Below are positions 62,159 through 64,000 of a stretch of 64,000 nucleotides of DNA, piece after piece. This stretch comes from Ctena decussata (lineage: Eukaryota > Mollusca > Bivalvia > Lucinida > Lucinidae). How positions within the stretch are numbered: the stretch's first letter is position 1; each line of letters begins with the position of its first letter. The notes under the pieces are model-generated. The model made no database searches. It was not told the DNA's origin and saw nothing but the letters and a program-made list of their open reading frames with translations. The stretch spans positions 67,033,434 to 67,097,433 of the forward strand of contig OZ022506.1 in assembly GCA_963989385.1 (NCBI GenBank). The letters are read 5' to 3'. The position numbers and the translations under genes are program-made.

Positions 62159-64000
62159 CTTCTTTAAATATGTTGGTTTCCACCCATTGCAAATAATTAC
62201 TTTGCCTATGTTGATTTTTCCCATTGCAATATGCAAAATATTTACTTATTTATATTGGTTGCCTCCCATTGCAAAATAATTGCAATCATCCCTTATGTTG
62301 GCTTCCACCTATTGCAAAATATTTACTTCCTTGTCCTATGTTTGTCTCCTGCCATTGCAAAATATTTACTTTATTTATCTGTATTAGTTTTCTTCTATTG
62401 CAAATTGTGTACTATCTTTTCCTGTATTTGTTTCCTCCCAGTGAAAAACATTTACTTTTCTATGTTAGTTTCCTCTATTACAAGATATTCACTTCCTATG
62501 TTGGTGGCCTGCCATTGTAAAAGGTTTACTTTCCATACCTATATTGGTTTCCTCCTTGTGCAAAACATTTACTTTCCTTTACTATGGTGGTTTCCTCTAT
62601 TCAAGAATATTTATTTTCTTATGTTGATGTCTTGCAGTTGCAACAAATTTACTTTGCTTATACCTGTTTTAGTTTCCTCCCAGTGCAAAATATTTACTTT
62701 CCTTTTCTACGTTGGTTTCCTCCATTGAAAAATATTTACTTTCATATGTTGGTGTCTTGCCATTGCAAAATATTTACTTTCCTTTCCCTACATTGTATTT
62801 TGGTTTCCTCTCAGTGCAAACATTTACTTTCCTTTCCTATGGTGGTTTCCTCCATTGAAAATATTTACTTTCCTATGTTGGTGGCCTGTCATTGCAAAAG
62901 ATTTACTTTTCTTACCTATATTGAATTCCTCTCAGTGCAAAATATTTACTTTCCTTTTCTATGTTGGTTTCCTCCATTAAAAAATATTTATTTCTTATGT
63001 TGGTGTCTTGCCATTGCAACATTTGTATATTTACTTTCCTAACCTATTTTGGTTTCCTCCCAGTGCAAACATGTACGTTCCCTTTCATATAGTGGTTTCC
63101 TCCAATGAAAATATTAACTTTCCTATGTTGGTCTCTTGCCATTGCAAAAGATTTGCTTTCCTTACCTGTTTTTGGTTTTCTCCCAGTCAAACAATTTACT
63201 TTTCTTTCCTATGTGAGATTATTCATATTGCAAAATATGTAATTTTCTATGTTGGTTTCCACCATTGCAATATTATTGCAAAATATGAGCTGTCTTTCCT
63301 GTGCCGGTTTCCTACAATAGCAAGATATGTACTTTTGTTTCCTTTGTTGTTTTCCTCAATGGCAATACTTCCCTTGCCTTTGTTTGTTTCCTCCAATCCA
63401 AAGTTTTACTTCTCTTTTTTATGTTGGTTTCCGCCTACTGCAAAATGCAAACTTTCCTTTGGTGGTTTCATCCCATTGCAAAATACAATCTTTCCTATGT
63501 TGAGTTCCTCTTTTTGCAGAATACTTGCTTCACTTATATATATTGATTTCCTCCCATTTCTTAATATTTACTTCCCTATAATGGTGTCCTGCCAATGCAA
63601 AATATTTACTTTCCTATATTGGTGTCCTGCCAATGCAAAATATTTACTTTCCCTATGTTGGTGTCCTGCCGTTACAGAATGTTTCCCTCCTTACCTTTAT
63701 TGTTTTTTGCTCCCATTCCAAATAATTACTTTCCTTCCCTTTGTTGATTTCCTTCTATTGCAAAATATTTACTTTCCTAAATTGGTTTTCTCCTATGACA
63801 AATTGTTTTCTTTCCTATATTTAAATCCTGCCATTGCAAAATATTTACTTACATTGCCTGTATTTGTTTCATTCCAGTGCAAAATATTTCCCTTCCCTGT
63901 GTTGTTTACCACCCATTGCAAAATATGTACCTTCCTATCCTAGTTGGTTGCCTCTCATAGCAATACTTCCCTTTCCTATGTTGGTTTCCTCCTACTGCAA

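Larger units (their letters stand above)
59500..64000 (+). repeat. Degenerate 37-50-bp satellite, TTGCAAAATATTTACTTTCC family
   Basis: Units of the form GGTTTCCTCCCATTGCAAAATATTTACTTTCCTATGTT repeat with 37-50 bp period from 59500 to the window end. They are interrupted by SINE copies and one HINE-like insertion. Because the unit has few stops in one strand, very long frames arise (208 codons at 61357-61983, 311 codons at 63008-63943) with Cys-Lys-Ile-Phe-Thr-Phe periodicity. They lack a conserved period in codons, so they are not genes. A 781-bp higher-order duplication links 61439-61910 with 62220-62691. Confidence 0.9.

Noticed and set aside
63008..63943. 311-codon open frame, the longest in the window
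   Set aside because: Entirely degenerate satellite on a stop-poor strand, Phe/Cys/Ile/Leu-rich by composition. The same kind of frame appears at 62231-62728 and 62584-63042 in other phases.

Overview
The window is AT-rich, intron- and repeat-dominated animal DNA. Several features point to a bivalve mollusc, probably a venerid-type clam: tRNA-headed SINEs with conserved central domains, elements bounded by AGCTCACCTGAG-type ends, many copies of a 235-bp perfect-hairpin repeat, LINE relics, and extracellular EGF/LDLa exons with phase-1 introns. The species call is inference from repeat style. There are no operons, no bacterial signals and no intact transposase. One 200-base assembly gap lies at 40697-40896.

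Only two host genes can be supported, both partial and both on the + strand. Gene 1 (27642-38125) is the 3' part of a type I membrane protein. It has an EGF exon (27642-27761), an LDLa exon (29937-30059), a second LDLa exon (37301-37441) and a terminal exon with a Thr/Ser-rich stalk, one membrane helix and a short tail (37704-38125). All its introns are phase 1. Gene 2 (45479-47572) is the 3' end of a small coiled-coil protein that I do not recognise: one internal exon and a terminal basic exon, again joined in phase 1. The intron between them starts with a tandem array in which the exon end plus its 5' splice site has been copied about seven times.

Region by region. 1-13 kb: minisatellites, a hairpin-headed element, a Helentron/HINE-like element with a 331-bp tandem core (1796-3599), a long-inverted-repeat element (4125-4950), a 40-bp minisatellite split by a short retroposon, palindromes built from GACGT half sites at 11-bp spacing, and a tandem repeat carrying nuclear-receptor-like TGACCTTGA boxes. 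13-26 kb: two copies of a dispersed repeat, one interrupted by a 163-bp HINE-like element; retroelement relics including a LINE C-terminus (19467-19897); and a 1.2-kb nested palindrome (23829-25063). 27-38 kb: gene 1 with introns full of MITEs, tRNA-like units, a Penelope-like or related reverse-transcriptase relic and an RNase H-type LINE relic. 38-50 kb: foldback elements, MITEs, SINEs, gene 2, and a palindrome made of 35-bp tandem repeats. 50-57 kb: a second HINE-like element with a 323-bp tandem core, and clustered hairpin repeats. 57-64 kb: an element with repeated ends, then a long degenerate satellite that continues off the window, with a 781-bp higher-order duplication and a 1,187-bp HINE-like insertion.

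The strongest new signal is structural. Three sequence-unrelated element types share one layout: a TT target, a 10-12 bp terminal inverted repeat repeated subterminally at the other end, a CG-rich short tandem repeat, and a CTTG/CTGG end. Two of them have paralogous empty sites inside this same window.
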